A model generated the notes under the pieces. The model had not been told where the DNA came from and searched no databases. It saw nothing but the letters and a program-made list of their open reading frames with translations. A stretch of DNA of 64,000 nucleotides from positions 24,791,156 through 24,855,155 of the forward strand of contig JAJEKV010000008.1 of the NCBI GenBank assembly GCA_021234155.1. The letters are read 5' to 3'. This DNA is from Isoetes taiwanensis (lineage: Eukaryota > Streptophyta > Lycopodiopsida > Isoetales > Isoetaceae). Below, piece after piece: positions 24,390 through 35,829 of this stretch; position 1 is the first letter of the stretch; every line of letters begins with the position of its first letter. The translations under genes and the position numbers were made by a program.

Positions 24390-25100
24390 GGATGCGTTTT
24401 GCATTATCGTGCTCCCGCTTTGGTAGGGGTCGTAAAAGGCAAGCGGCGCCCGAAGTTGACCCCGGGCGGCCCGCGTTGACTCTTATCTCGACCGGTCGGG
24501 CGCCGACCGCATTTTTCGGCTTTTTCTACCGAAGGGATCGCAAGACGACAAAAAGCAAATGGGCGCCCGAAGTTGTTTCGGGCACTCGCCCTTGACCATT
24601 TATCTATTGTTTAAATTTGGTTTTCCCGGCTATCCGAAAACTTTTTAGATTTTTTTTTCAGGCTGGTTTCCTAAGGTTTCAAAGCTTTTACCTGCCGAAA
24701 ACAATTTCCGAGAATCCAAAAATCGGGTCTCTTACATTTGCTATGATCTACATTTTTAGTCCTCCGTAGGGTTTCGCGTACTCCTTAATGCTTTGCATGT
24801 ACCACGGAGAGGCGAAGTTTTGTCAGTGGTATCCGTCCGGATATTGCCTTTGCTATGTGAGTTTCTTCTGTAGGAGCCGATTTCGAGATGGGCTCTTCAA
24901 GATGCCATGTTTTTGCTTGGCCCATGTTTTGTGGTATTACAGTAGAAATGGAGGGAGAATCCGTGATCGCTGGAATCGTTGGAGGTGAGCAGATAGAGCT
25001 TCTATTTTCTGTAAAGGATTAGCCTTCTTTCTCTAATTTTGATTGTGTTGTATGCTGGGCATGCCAAGACTTTTGTATCTTCATGATCTTAGATGCGATT
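24390..25100 (+). other. GC-rich to genic-looking transition, possible leader exon
   Basis: From 24390 the DNA is GC-rich, with a direct repeat of GGCGCCCGAAGTTG at about 24446 and 24563, then becomes AT-rich. A plus-strand open frame at 24788-24988 ends beside TTGGAGGTGAGCAG near 24980, a good splice donor. It may be the 5' exon of a gene whose later exons include the PAR1-like fragment at 27.7 kb, but no continuous coding path was established. Confidence 0.25.
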
Positions 25101-25232
25101 TTAATTTTTGGCAGGGGGTGCATGTAATCTGATTGTTTTTGCCATGTTTAATGCAGAACTGATTGGCATTGATTTCGGTATAGCAAGCTATAATTGCAAG
25201 TTCAACGTCCATATTTTCAAGACAAATATGCA

Positions 25233-25294
25233 GTGCGATTTAAGAGGTATAAACATTTCTCCTGTGCGATTTAAGAGGTATAAACATTTCTCCT
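25233..25294. repeat. 31-bp tandem duplication
   Basis: The block starting GTGCGATTTAAGAGGTATAA occurs twice in immediate succession (25233 and 25264). Its offset is 31 bp, so it does not belong to the 136-bp set. Confidence 0.85.
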
Positions 25295-25359
25295 GGCTGC
25301 CATGTATAGGATTAAGTCTGAGATGGGAGTTACACAAAGAGAATATTTTTGTGTAATGT

Positions 25360-27290
25360 CTATTGAATGGTCTCATAGATATTCAATTGATATAGGACAC
25401 ATCAATGTTTGATTCATTAAGGCAAGTTCTTCATATTATGTACATGCTTCTTCTAATACTTGAATCGCACAATCCATAGGCCACCAAGGTACTGCTTTCA
25501 GAGAAATGGTGTTGAAATTTCCACCTCTGTTTTGTTGCCCAGATTTTCTTAATAGCCAGAGTACTTTACTAGACAAGTTATTAGTCCTGGGCTGCGTATC
25601 ATAACGAGCATATCTGCTTAATTCTGATGTACATCTATTGTTTTTGCTTCTGAGAATAAGAAACGATGGTTAAATCTGAATATAGACGACCAGGTTTGGG
25701 TTTCACACAACGCTGTGTATATTTTGAATGTACGTTTCCGTCTCACTCATATTGTGAATATATTATGAATATTCTTTGTATACATTGTCAGTATTATATG
25801 TATTGTTCGTAATAAGCTTGATAATGAAGATGATCTGAGTTGTCTTATTGTAGTTCTGTATATGGAATCCAAATCCATTGTTATTTCTCAAGCACTTAGT
25901 ATTGGCTCCTCCATGCATGCAGAATAGCAATGCAGCAAGCTTGAAACTGTGAATTCTGACTACTCATAACTTCTACAGGTGAGTCCCTTTCCAAAACTAT
26001 CTTTTCAAGTTCATGTCTACAATTATCAATTTTGTTGTCTTCACCACGGCTCCTTATCCATTAGATCAATGATTAAGTTCTCTCTTATATGTTGCATCTA
26101 TCCTTCAAGAGCACATGGAATGCTATTCATGCACTTCAGAGCTACCCTTCATGACCATGCCAAAAAAGCTCACTGGCCTGAGACTCAGGAACAGTGAACA
26201 AATTGCTTCAAGAATGTCCATACTCCATTTTTGGTAGAGACTTCGAATTTTTCTTAAGACATGGATTTCGTGTACTCTATGTCTGCATGTCTACAATTAT
26301 GAATTTTGTTGACTTTGCCAGCCCCATAATTATAATTAGCTTCGCAATGGACTTCCTAAGCACTCTTTTTGAGAATAAACTCTCTGCCCAGGTAATGCAA
26401 CACATTAGTGGAAAAGAAGAACTAATATATAATATGGCCCCAGTTTGTAGCATGAATGCTGAGTTCAGCACTTTCTCTCTTACAACACATTCCTATGTAG
26501 CAGCACATTTGGGATTGGTTGTATGGAACTCTTTATCCATCAGATTAATGATTAAGTTCTCTATTACATGAATTTATATTCGGCCTTCAAGCACTTAGAG
26601 AAATCCACGTCAGTGGGCTGTGCTTACCATGTGTAGCCAGCTAGGTTTGTTCCTTTCAGTTATATATATAGTTAGTTTCATTGTTGCTCAGTGTATTCTA
26701 CCTTTTATAGCTATAAATATACGCAACATATGAGTACGTGCAGGTTATCTATTGTTTACATTTCTGTCTGTTGCTTCTAATTTTCCAGCAAGACCAGTAT
26801 GCATGGGCTTAGATTTCTGCAGCTTTTTGTGAATTTGGAAGATGACTAGGCACAATAAACTATTCAACATTATGCAAATTGATATTACTCATCTTTAAGC
26901 CACCTCAACAATGTGAAGCGCATTATAGGTTCTATTCTTTAAGATCCCTTCTATTTTATGTTCACCAAATTTAATTTCCAGATGAACCTAGCATATGCTA
27001 AGTCTAATGGCGATGACTTGGCAAAATTTTAGTGATGTATTATTCTAGATTATGTCTGTCTACCTTTCTCCATTGATGGCATGTTATCTTCTGTAGCGCA
27101 ACTTGCATCCATGGAGCCATCACTAGATTGTATCGCATTAGAGGCATCAGTTCTTATTACAACATCATTAAATGTGATGCTGCAACCAAGTGGCGACTGG
27201 CAGATAGCTATACAAAGGTACGAAAATACTCTGATACAATGAAGTAGATCCGGTTACTTGCAATGGCAATAAGCAAAGGAAAAATGTTGT
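25360..27290. other. No gene recognised; diverged internal repeats
   Basis: This is AT-rich sequence. Segments containing CATGTCTACAATTAT and TTAATGATTAAGTTCTCT-like text recur around 26010-26095, 26283-26320 and 26526-26575 in diverged form, so an old local duplication is present. The open frames show no recognisable domain. It may include introns of a gene running toward 28.2 kb. Confidence 0.4.
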
Positions 27291-27696
27291 GAAAATTTGC
27301 ATGGCTTGCTGGGATTATTGCACAGTGCAGCAAATTACAATGGTTCTTCAGTAATATGCCAGACATGGCGACAAATAGCGGGAGCAAAGTGCCAAATCCG
27401 CTTCAAAGAAATCAGGTTTATTCATTTAATGATAAATATGCAAATGCGTTGTATAGATCTGGTAAGTTTGAGTGAGTTATGGCCAGATCCACCTCTAATA
27501 TCTCAAGTTCATTTATGGGAGATGGGATGTGCATAGGGCAATAGTTCTTCCAGGCTTTAGTTCAGTGTGTTGATGCGTTGCATGTTTGCCATTTGGATCA
27601 TCATGTTCCATTTCAAAGCTTGGACTGGTCAGATTGTTTTAAGATCTTTCTAAGCTTCTTAACCCTGTTCTTCAGACCTCTAATATTATTGCTGTG

Positions 27697-28258
27697 TTTA
27701 AATTCATGTGGTCTCGAGAAGATAATTGTGGGCATGTCTCCTGATGGGCTTCTCCAGAAGAAATTTGCGCAGAAGATTTGCTCTCCTGATTGCCAGAACA
27801 ACTGCCCTAACATTGTTGATCTCGACATCAAGCTTGCTGCTGGAGAATGAAATGTCCTTTGGAATGTAATGTGTAGATAATTGCATGTTCTGTTATCTCT
27901 AAACAGCCTGAGCCTGCCCATTATCTCTTCCAAATTTATCCAATGTGCATTTCCTTGCAACAGTCTGATCCTGCTTCTAAATGCATTTCATTTCAGGTTC
28001 TGTTGTAGACTTTGTCCCCTTTCCTAGGTCCCTTTTTTACATTTTTTGCAGATTTGCTTTCAGGGGATCAGTACTAACTATACAAGTAATATTTCTATTT
28101 ATGCAGGGGTTTACCTTCCAGGCGTGTGCAACTTTTTGAAGCCTACTTCCCGCAGACTGATTGGGGAGGTTGAGTTTGACAGAAGTTTAAGCGCCTTACT
28201 TACAACCTGGGACCAAGACATAGCATCTCCTCCTGCTCCTTCACTCCCAGAAGTTTAG
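27697..28258 (+). pseudogene. PAR1-like protein, C-terminal two-exon fragment
   Basis: PAR1 (photoassimilate-responsive) proteins are small secreted cysteine-rich plant proteins of uncertain function. The first block, 27697-27847, encodes a stretch with LNSCGLEKIIVGMS, ICSPDCQNNCPNIVDL and KLAAGE. This matches the conserved Cys-rich core of the family, whose next residues are normally GVxLPxLC. Those residues (GVYLPGVC) appear after an AG acceptor at 28107, and the frame runs through SLSALLTTWDQDIASPP to a stop at 28258. The first block lacks a GT donor: it runs directly into TGA where GTGA would restore it, a one-base loss. No N-terminal exon was recognised. It is a fragment or pseudogene, probably host-derived. 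Confidence 0.7.
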
Positions 28259-28909
28259 GATCTACAAGGAAGTTATTGTTGGCTCTGCTGTGTGTACCCT
28301 AGGCATTTATTTTACAAAAAAGAGCATCAACTTTTGGTTCCTCAAAGATGAGGTTTCGAAGGTATTTTTGTAACTTTGACAGTATAACTAGCATTAGACT
28401 CTTTTGATCTTGGGAGTTCCAATTCCACATTAAAGAGCCAAGTCTAAATTATTGTGATGATAGGTTTAGAACATAGGAGTTGTCCCTAGAATCTGAACAT
28501 TTAACACCAACCAAAAGACAAATCTCAACTCCTAGAATCTGAACATTTAACACCAACCAAAAGACGAATCTTATAAAAAAACAAGTGTGATTTTGTCAAA
28601 ATGCCAGTGTTAGAAAACAAAACAAGGTCCATAACATCCCAATTTATATTGGCAAAGGGGAATTAATATAACATTGTTTCATAGATTTATCTCCATAGTG
28701 ATTGTTAGTAATTGTTGTACGATGAAAATGATATATAATTCTATGGCACAAATGCAAGAAAAATCTTTCCACTTCGTTATATATAAACCATTCAAATGGG
28801 AATATTACATGTCCATGGAAAGCATGCTTCACAGAAGCTTGAAATTAAAAAGAACCGGCCTCATCAAATCAAAGCTTCATGGAAATTATACTTGACAGGT
28901 TGAAATCAA

Positions 28910-29181
28910 CAAGAACTGCCTCATCAAATCAAAGCTATATATTCACATTCGTGACATTCATACTAGCGTTTTTAAGCGATAAACGACTATCAACTCATGC
29001 CTAGATACTATATCTATATGTTTACCTAGATTTGATGGTATAGACCAAGAACTGCCTCATCAAATCAAAGCTATATATTCACATTCGTGACATTCATACT
29101 AGCGTTTTTAAGCGATAAACGACTATCAACTCATGCCTAGATACTATATCTATATGTTTACCTAGATTTGATGGTATAGAC
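28910..29181. repeat. Exact 136-bp tandem duplication
   Basis: 28910-29045 is followed at once by an identical 29046-29181. The match ends precisely at both edges, so the unit is 136 bp with no spacer. Confidence 0.95.
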
Positions 29182-29719
29182 ATAAGGTCATAGAGATTGA
29201 GTAGGCAATGTAACTTAAAAAGGTGTTAGCAGTTCTCCATGACTAAATCTTTTGTTCGGTCTCATAGAGAAGTCAACCTACATTTCATAGAGATTACTTA
29301 GTTCAACTTTCTAAGGAGTGGATATCAACTATGCACATGCACAACATTTTTGCAGGGGTCTAATGACTTTTCTTTTATTGTTTGGAACGTGTTAGTGATC
29401 TGCCGAAGTCAACCTACATTTCCATCCCTTCTTTGTGGAAACAATCAATCAAGTTTAACGGTCTTTATGGATAGTAATCCCATTTCTTCCAATGAATCCA
29501 CGCGCTCTACCATTCTATCTATAGCTCATTATGATGTTGATGTCTAACAAGATGTGACCTACATTGCTCGCTAGACCGTGCCCTTGCAATTGGGGCATTG
29601 CGTTTAAGGTGTCCATTTTTTTAAAAGATTAATTTTTTCTTTTTTTTTACAAATTCTCAGATGAATTGTAGATACAAAGTATTTGAAGACTCGAATTCAC
29701 TGGCGTGTTGGCATAGGGT

Positions 29720-29992
29720 TAACCGATGCTTATGAGAGTTGTTTTAGTGGCGAAATGGTAGACACACAACATTCAAGATCCTTTTATGTGCAAAATTATA
29801 CTCCTCTGGTGCTCCAAATCCTTTTCGAGTATTAAACGACTAGCTTGGACAATAATAACCGATGCTTATGAGAGTTGTTTTAGTGGCGAAATGGTAGACA
29901 CACAACATTCAAGATCCTTTTATGTGCAAAATTATACTCCTCTGGTGCTCCAAATCCTTTTCGAGTATTAAACGACTAGCTTGGACAATAAT
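29720..29992. repeat. Exact 136-bp tandem duplication
   Basis: 29720-29855 is repeated at 29856-29991, with one further base matching. The sequence is unrelated to that of the 28910 duplication although the offset is the same. Confidence 0.95.
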
Positions 29993-30254
29993 TTAAAATG
30001 AGCATGATTGGGAACTCCACAAATGTTCCTAAACCCTACATCTTATTCATATAATTCTACCAAAAAATTGTACTTACAAACGCAGCATGCACGCACCGTG
30101 AACAGTCCTTATTAAAGCTACAACTTCCTAATTTAACCTAACACCGAACCAAACAACAAAGAGGATTAACAACACATTAACTTAGCCTCCTCCTAACTAC
30201 CGTGCTACGAGTTAGTGTTTGTCAAATCCTATGATTTCGAGCAACCGAAATCAC

Positions 30255-30266
30255 GGCTCGATACCA
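30255..30266 (-). other. Primer-binding-site-like sequence
   Basis: On the minus strand this reads TGGTATCGAGCC, close to the TGGTATCAGAGCC-type site complementary to initiator Met tRNA used by many plant LTR retrotransposons. It lies just inside LTR copy B, where a 5' LTR would have its primer-binding site. About 13 nt separate it from the apparent LTR end, which is longer than usual. Confidence 0.6.
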
Positions 30267-30279
30267 TCGCGGCGCTCCC

Positions 30280-31686
30280 TGAATATATCGACCCGTACCG
30301 TATACATACGAGGACTTTCCCCTCGACGGCGACCATCGCGCCAGGAGAGCGGGGCCCTCCATCTAACCCGCGGCCGTCACGAGAGACGCCTCGGTGAAGG
30401 ACAACGGAGGGGTCATTCGCCCACGCCGATGGGCGCCTACATGTGGAAGCATGAATACAAGGGTTAGCACACAAAGATAAATCACATATAAATAACCACC
30501 ACGAAGGGTGGCACATCCATCTAAATACCAACGGCAAAGAATATATGCAACTAAGACTAAGAAAACACCCAAAACCGAGGTTCTACCCCCGCTCGGACTC
30601 TAGTGGGAGCCGACCGATCACCGGGTCTCGGGGAGATCTGCGACCGAATCTTGGCATGGCGCTACGGCATAGAACATCGGCTAGGGTTGTCCACTCCATC
30701 CGCCCTCCCCGTGCACACTTTGCGGATGGGTCGATTCACGCTTATGGCTTGCTTTATAGCCTGGAGAGACGTAGACTCTAGGGATCACCCTCGAGTCTAC
30801 TCCAGTTCATGACACACGGTCCGATGAGGCGTGCTCTGGGGAGGCGCCCCTTCCGGGATCATGGTGGTGTCGTGGGTGAGAGAAGAATCGCCGCATCAGC
30901 CACCCCCGCATCCTGCACCCACTTACTCACCCCTAATTCTACTCAGTGCATGGTGCCCCATACCTGTCACACCACTACACCCTGTGGAGTGTCAAACCCA
31001 TACCCCTCCACGTGACCGCCATCGCCTAGCCCATCAGAGGGAGTCTCGGGAGCCTTTTATGCTCGTGCAAGACCCCACCCCCTACTTCACCACCGCCCCT
31101 TGTCTGGTGCTAAGCTGCACCATAGCCGCCTATGACCCGGTGGGCTCAAGACAAAGCCTAAACTAGTAGGGTATTTACAGAAGTACTAGGAGCATTCTAT
31201 ACTTGAGCCTCGTGAGGCCTCTACCGCCTCGGGTTAACCCCTCGTTTCATCGAAACCATCGAACTAACTCATAGAGACATCGACCATTCCACAATGAGCA
31301 TCATTCATAATTGAACAATATTCCTAGTTACCAAAGAAGGGTTAATCCAACCAAAGCTAGTTGATAAGAACACCCAAAGTATTATTCTACAATTTGCAAG
31401 TTAAGCTACCATCGACTGTGAAATTGGGGTGAATTGGGTGTGGCGCTGCCTTTGGTGGCTTGGTTCCCATGCTAGCCACCCAGGTTATGCCAAATGGCGC
31501 CTTCCCACCATTAGGTGTCTTAATAGCAAGTATTTAGGTAATTATCCTTTATAATTAATTTAGCATAGCTAATTAAATCCATTGTGGGCAACCCCCTAGG
31601 TCAACATGCCCCATGGTGGTGCATCTATACTGGGTGACGTGTCAATATATTTATCTGTATACCGTATAAATACTTGGAACGTCACA
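30280..31686 (-). repeat. Chromovirus LTR copy B (5' LTR side or independent copy)
   Basis: This is homologous over its full length to LTR copy A (13455-14893). In element orientation it starts TGTGACGTTCC at 31686 and ends in ...ATATATTCA at 30280. It has the same orientation as copy A and a primer-binding-like site on its inner side, so together they could bound one 18-kb insertion. Alternatively it is the remnant of another element of the same family. Flanking bases after 31686 are CCAGT; no matching duplicate was found beyond copy A. Confidence 0.75.
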
Positions 31687-31726
31687 CCAGTGAAATGGAA
31701 AACCATAGAACACGCAATCAACTGCT

Positions 31727-32894
31727 TCACATGAGCGCCAAAATGCTCAAAAGTTGCCTTGCACTCCTAAAGCTCATAAAAGATTTCGTCTGATGGGAGT
31801 TGAACGTCCATGGAGTTTTGCTTGGCTTGCAATTACTAGAGATAGGACAAGACTTCTTTGCTGTTATTATCCACCATGGTGGCAATGGCCTCTGAGACAC
31901 GAGCTGAGGTGGCAGGAGTCGCCAAGCCCTTGCAAAGCCACTCAGAGAACAATACACCTGTAACTTGAGCCATAGAGATAGGACAAGACTTCTTTGCTGT
32001 TATTATCCACCATGGGGGGTGGAAGAGGACATCACCCCAGGCTGCCGCAGGGGACGAGGGGGGAACTCCTCCTGCCCTGAGGAACCTCCAAAGTGTATTG
32101 GACATACCACTTGCCCTGCGTGTACACCAGTTTGTGTAGGTTGCACCACCATCCGGGCACTACCTCCACAATTAGTCCGCGCCAAGGAACTTACAACCTA
32201 TGTTGGAGGTGCCGCATGCGCAATACTATTAGGTCCAGCCTGTCCAGAGTGGCACTCCACAGGCACGTGAGATCTCAGCTGACATGAGGGACCTCCAACA
32301 TATGTTGGAGGTGCTAGTAGCCCAGAAGAAACTTCATCAGACAAAGAGGGCCTTGCCTAACCCATAGAGCTTCCAACGATGGTTGGAAGAGCTAATTGGC
32401 CAGAGCACACCACCTCACCCGAGGAACCTCCAACGTGTGTTGGAGGTACGACATTCTCAGAAGAGTTTCCCAAGGGCACATGTTCAACATATCTTCCTGT
32501 CTCACCAGACATATGGGCAGAGGCATGAACTGTAGTCGAGGCAACTACACTTGGAATAGACATTGGAATAAGTAATTGAGAGGAGGAAAGAGATGGAGCT
32601 TCTGTCTCAATTGAGCCGGCCCCATTCGTGCCATTAGAAGACATGTTGGGCAGCACTAAAGGATTGAGGGGCACCGAAGAAACCAAACTCTCAGGAGCCA
32701 AAAGAGCACCCTCGCGAGCCAATTTGTGTGCATCACGAACACTTATTCTGGAAGAATCTGCAGCATATTCTTTTCCAATTCCAATGTACTATGTTAAAAC
32801 TACCAGAAGAACGTTTTGGAGGGCTGCGACTGGATGTTGTCATCTCCACCAAAAGGGGGGCGAAGTTTCAAAGATGAACAGTCCTTTCCAATAG
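31727..32894 (-). other. Repetitive minus-strand coding-like region, unrecognised
   Basis: A 121-codon minus-strand frame at 32357-32722 and overlapping frames down to 31727 encode Ser/Pro/Val/Gly-rich protein. A recurring module of the type PPTHVGGSSGEVV or PPTYVGG occurs at least four times. The DNA units centre on palindromes such as CCTCCAACATATGTTGGAGG (32292-32311). An upstream segment with SSRISVRDAHKLAREGALLA near 32730 looks like ordinary coding sequence. A 43-bp segment at 31836 recurs at 31972, offset 136 bp. The product is not recognised; a transposon-encoded or low-complexity host protein are both possible. Confidence 0.35.
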
Positions 32895-33339
32895 GCCAAT
32901 CTCTGAACAAGTTAAGCACCACTGAATGATGCTCAAAGAGCTTTCCAACAAGCCCAAACATGCCCAAAGCTGCCACCAGATATAGAAGTTATGACCAATA
33001 GAAAATTGCAGCCAAACCCTAGCACTGTCAAAAGAGGGCCGGGATTGTCAGGCAGATTCTTTTCATCAAAATAGCAAAATCACCATACAAATCATGCACC
33101 AACAGCGCAAAATAAGCAAAATAAGCAAAATAAATCAAAACAGAGCATGTAGCACTCACCAGAGGGGTGTAGGCATATTTTGATTGTAAAGCTTATTAAA
33201 GCCACACTCTAAATCTTAATTTGTTTTATAGGCCTGGGATGCCCATGAAATGTGTCTTTTGTATCTAGGGGTTCCATTGGAATATTCCAGAATTATTCTT
33301 GTTACAAAAGTTGCACTGGAATTTATCTATCTCGAATAA

Positions 33340-33860
33340 GAATAAATTTGTATTTTACATCATAAGTCAACCAGACAATTGAAGTTTATGTCGGCCACAT
33401 TATGGATCATTTATCTGCCAAGAAAATGTCTTAAAATTTTAGATTTGCATCAATGAATTTGACTAGGACAGTTCCTTGTGTGCCCAGATTGAAGTATGAC
33501 ATACTTATGCATTGGAGGATGGTGAAACATGGGATTGAGAAAGGCAAGAATCTCTAAGTTCTATGTCTAGCGATGTTAACAATTTAACTTTTGACATGGA
33601 TTATAATCACTTTCATGCTTGATCCTTTACACATGAGGATCTTTTGGACATTTTCTCATTTAATCAATGAAAAGTTCTCTCCGTATTGTCTCAGTTCAAA
33701 AACACAAAGAGTTTGAAAAAAAAACTGCTATAGAAAGAAAAGGACAAAGTCATGGTCATGCCCTCAACAATTGTAAAAGACAAAACCATGGAAAAAATCT
33801 TCTTAGCTAAAGATAAAAAAGGGCTTTAAAATAATAATGTAAAAACATGATACAAAGTAG
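33340..33860 (-). repeat. Dispersed repeat family, copy 3 (inverted)
   Basis: The reverse complement matches copy 2 (7080-7560) over its whole length, including GGGCATGACCATGACTTTGT and CTCAATCCCATGTTTCACCA. It extends the family to about 500 bp and shows that it is dispersed on both strands. Confidence 0.75.
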
Positions 33861-34226
33861 AGAACAAACCATGAAAAGACTGATATAAAGTGGCTTTGCA
33901 AGTATGTCCATTGCTGGATCAAAGACAAATATGACTCTTACCCCAAAGCATGCTGGTGACCTGCAATCTGAATGAAATTGTGCTTCTTGTAAGAAACAAT
34001 TCTACTTAGAGTCTATGAGACTAAATATATACACAACTGTAAGCCTGCAAGAGGTCTAGTTTCTTGGCCATCTGTAATTATTGGAAAATCCTATTCAAAA
34101 CTCTATATTCTGAAATCTCATGATCCACCTAGCTATATAAGTGATAAAAGAGATGATTGCAGGTGAGACCTAAACTTAGCTTAGATGATTGAAGAACGCT
34201 CATAATAGTTCCTTAAGCAGCATGTA

Positions 34227-35820
34227 ATATTTTAGCAATGGACCATTTTTTCCTCATTTTTTACATTGTAACATTTTTGTGCACTCAGCTTGAGGATCGT
34301 TGTATGCTTTTTCTGCATGCATTCCATATTATGTATTCCATATTTTACAAATGGAACCAATGATATTTTAGCAATGGACCATTTTTTCCTCATTTTCTCA
34401 CGGGGTCCCACAGGCTACGGATTGAGACAGGTAGATGGGAGCGGCCGCAATTGCCGCGAGAAGCGGGACTATGTGCCTGTTGCCAGTTACAGGTTATTGA
34501 AGATGAAAGCCATCAAAGTATATATGCATTTTCTCACGGGGTCCCACAGGCTACGGATTGAGACAGGTAGATGGGAGCGGCCGCAATTGCCGCGAGAAGC
34601 GGGACTATGTGCCTGTTGCCAGTTACAGGTTATTGAAGATGAAAGCCATACTCTTCTGAGTTGCCACCTTTTGAGATAGTCGGAATCATTTTTTGACCTT
34701 AGCATTCCATTCCACGCTTCCACAACTTCTCGTGAGCACCATCATGCATGACTTGGCATTATACATACTTGAGGTTCTAGATAAACCCCCGCAATTCTGG
34801 TCACAGGCCCCCAGTAGTCATTATCTCTGTTTGTCTAGTATCATCATTACTGCAAAGGTTTTTCCCTTGAAAACCTTCGAGGCGTGGTGGGTTTTAATCC
34901 TAGTAGTAATGATTGTACTAGCCCATTGTATGGGTCCCATGACCTATTGGTCTCCGTGGACGTTAAAAAAACTATTCTATTCTATTCTATTCAAGCACGT
35001 TTCGCAAATAAAAGGAAATGGCTGCCACAGAATCCTGCACACAAAGGGCTTTTAGAGCATATAGTCCCCGGCGTATGCAATTGTGCCTACTACCTATTCA
35101 ACAGTTACCATTGGGCAAACAACAACTACGAAAAAAAAAAATGCAAAAGGAAGTCCTAATCGAATCAATAGCCAAAAGGGATGGGCAAAGTATGCATTTT
35201 CTCAACCGAAAGGAATGATTGTAGAATGCATACCTATTATCAAATTTGACTATGAGAAGACTTATGAGTCATCTGCACTTGCTAACCTCTAGTTAAGTAA
35301 AGTCATAATGAATCCATTTTTCTAATCAAAAATTGCATACTCCGAAAGGAATGATTGTAGAATGCATACCTATTATCAAATTTGACTATGAGAAGACTTA
35401 TGAGTCATCTGCACTTGCTAACCCCCATAAATTTGTCTCTACATCATGTCATCTGCATGTGTAAACAATACTTGCCATGTCCATCACTCTCAATTTCGTC
35501 CTCTCAGCCTCGTCCTCTCTCAGATGCAATACGACAACTTCAAAGTCGAATTTGGCCATCCCATAAATTTGTCTCTACATCATGATATTGCAAAGAAAGG
35601 CTCAAAGCTTGCATGCAGATCACTCTCAATTTCGTCCTCTCAGCCTCGTCCTCTCTCAGATGCAATACGACAACTTCAAAGTCGAATTTGGCCAAAAACA
35701 AAAGAATCTACTTCCATAAAATATTGCAAAGAAAGGCTCAAAGCTTGCATCTACATACCGCCAAGAATTTTCCAAGGACTGCCTGTGCTGTCTACAGTGC
35801 ATATCGATGACAATACCTAG
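34227..35820. repeat. Cluster of six 136-bp-offset duplications
   Basis: Starts of paired copies are 34227/34363 (about 35 bp), 34391/34527 (123 bp), 35206/35342 (about 82 bp), 35424/35560 (about 27 bp), 35483/35619 (about 83 bp) and 35585/35721 (about 30 bp). All share the same 136-bp offset although the sequences are unrelated. No gene is recognised in the stretch. Confidence 0.9.
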
Positions 35821-35829
35821 CGAAATACT

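Larger units (their letters stand above)
28262..30250. other. No gene recognised; local duplications
   Basis: This is AT-rich DNA. It holds a 36-bp tandem repeat at 28495-28565 and a diverged direct repeat near 28830-28940. Two exact duplications at 136-bp offset lie at 28910/29046 and 29720/29856. No protein or RNA gene is evident. Confidence 0.5.

Noticed and set aside
34227-35820. CRISPR array or satellite
   Set aside because: Repeats share an offset but not a sequence; each pair is unique, and there are no constant repeats with variable spacers. A nuclear plant context also argues against CRISPR.
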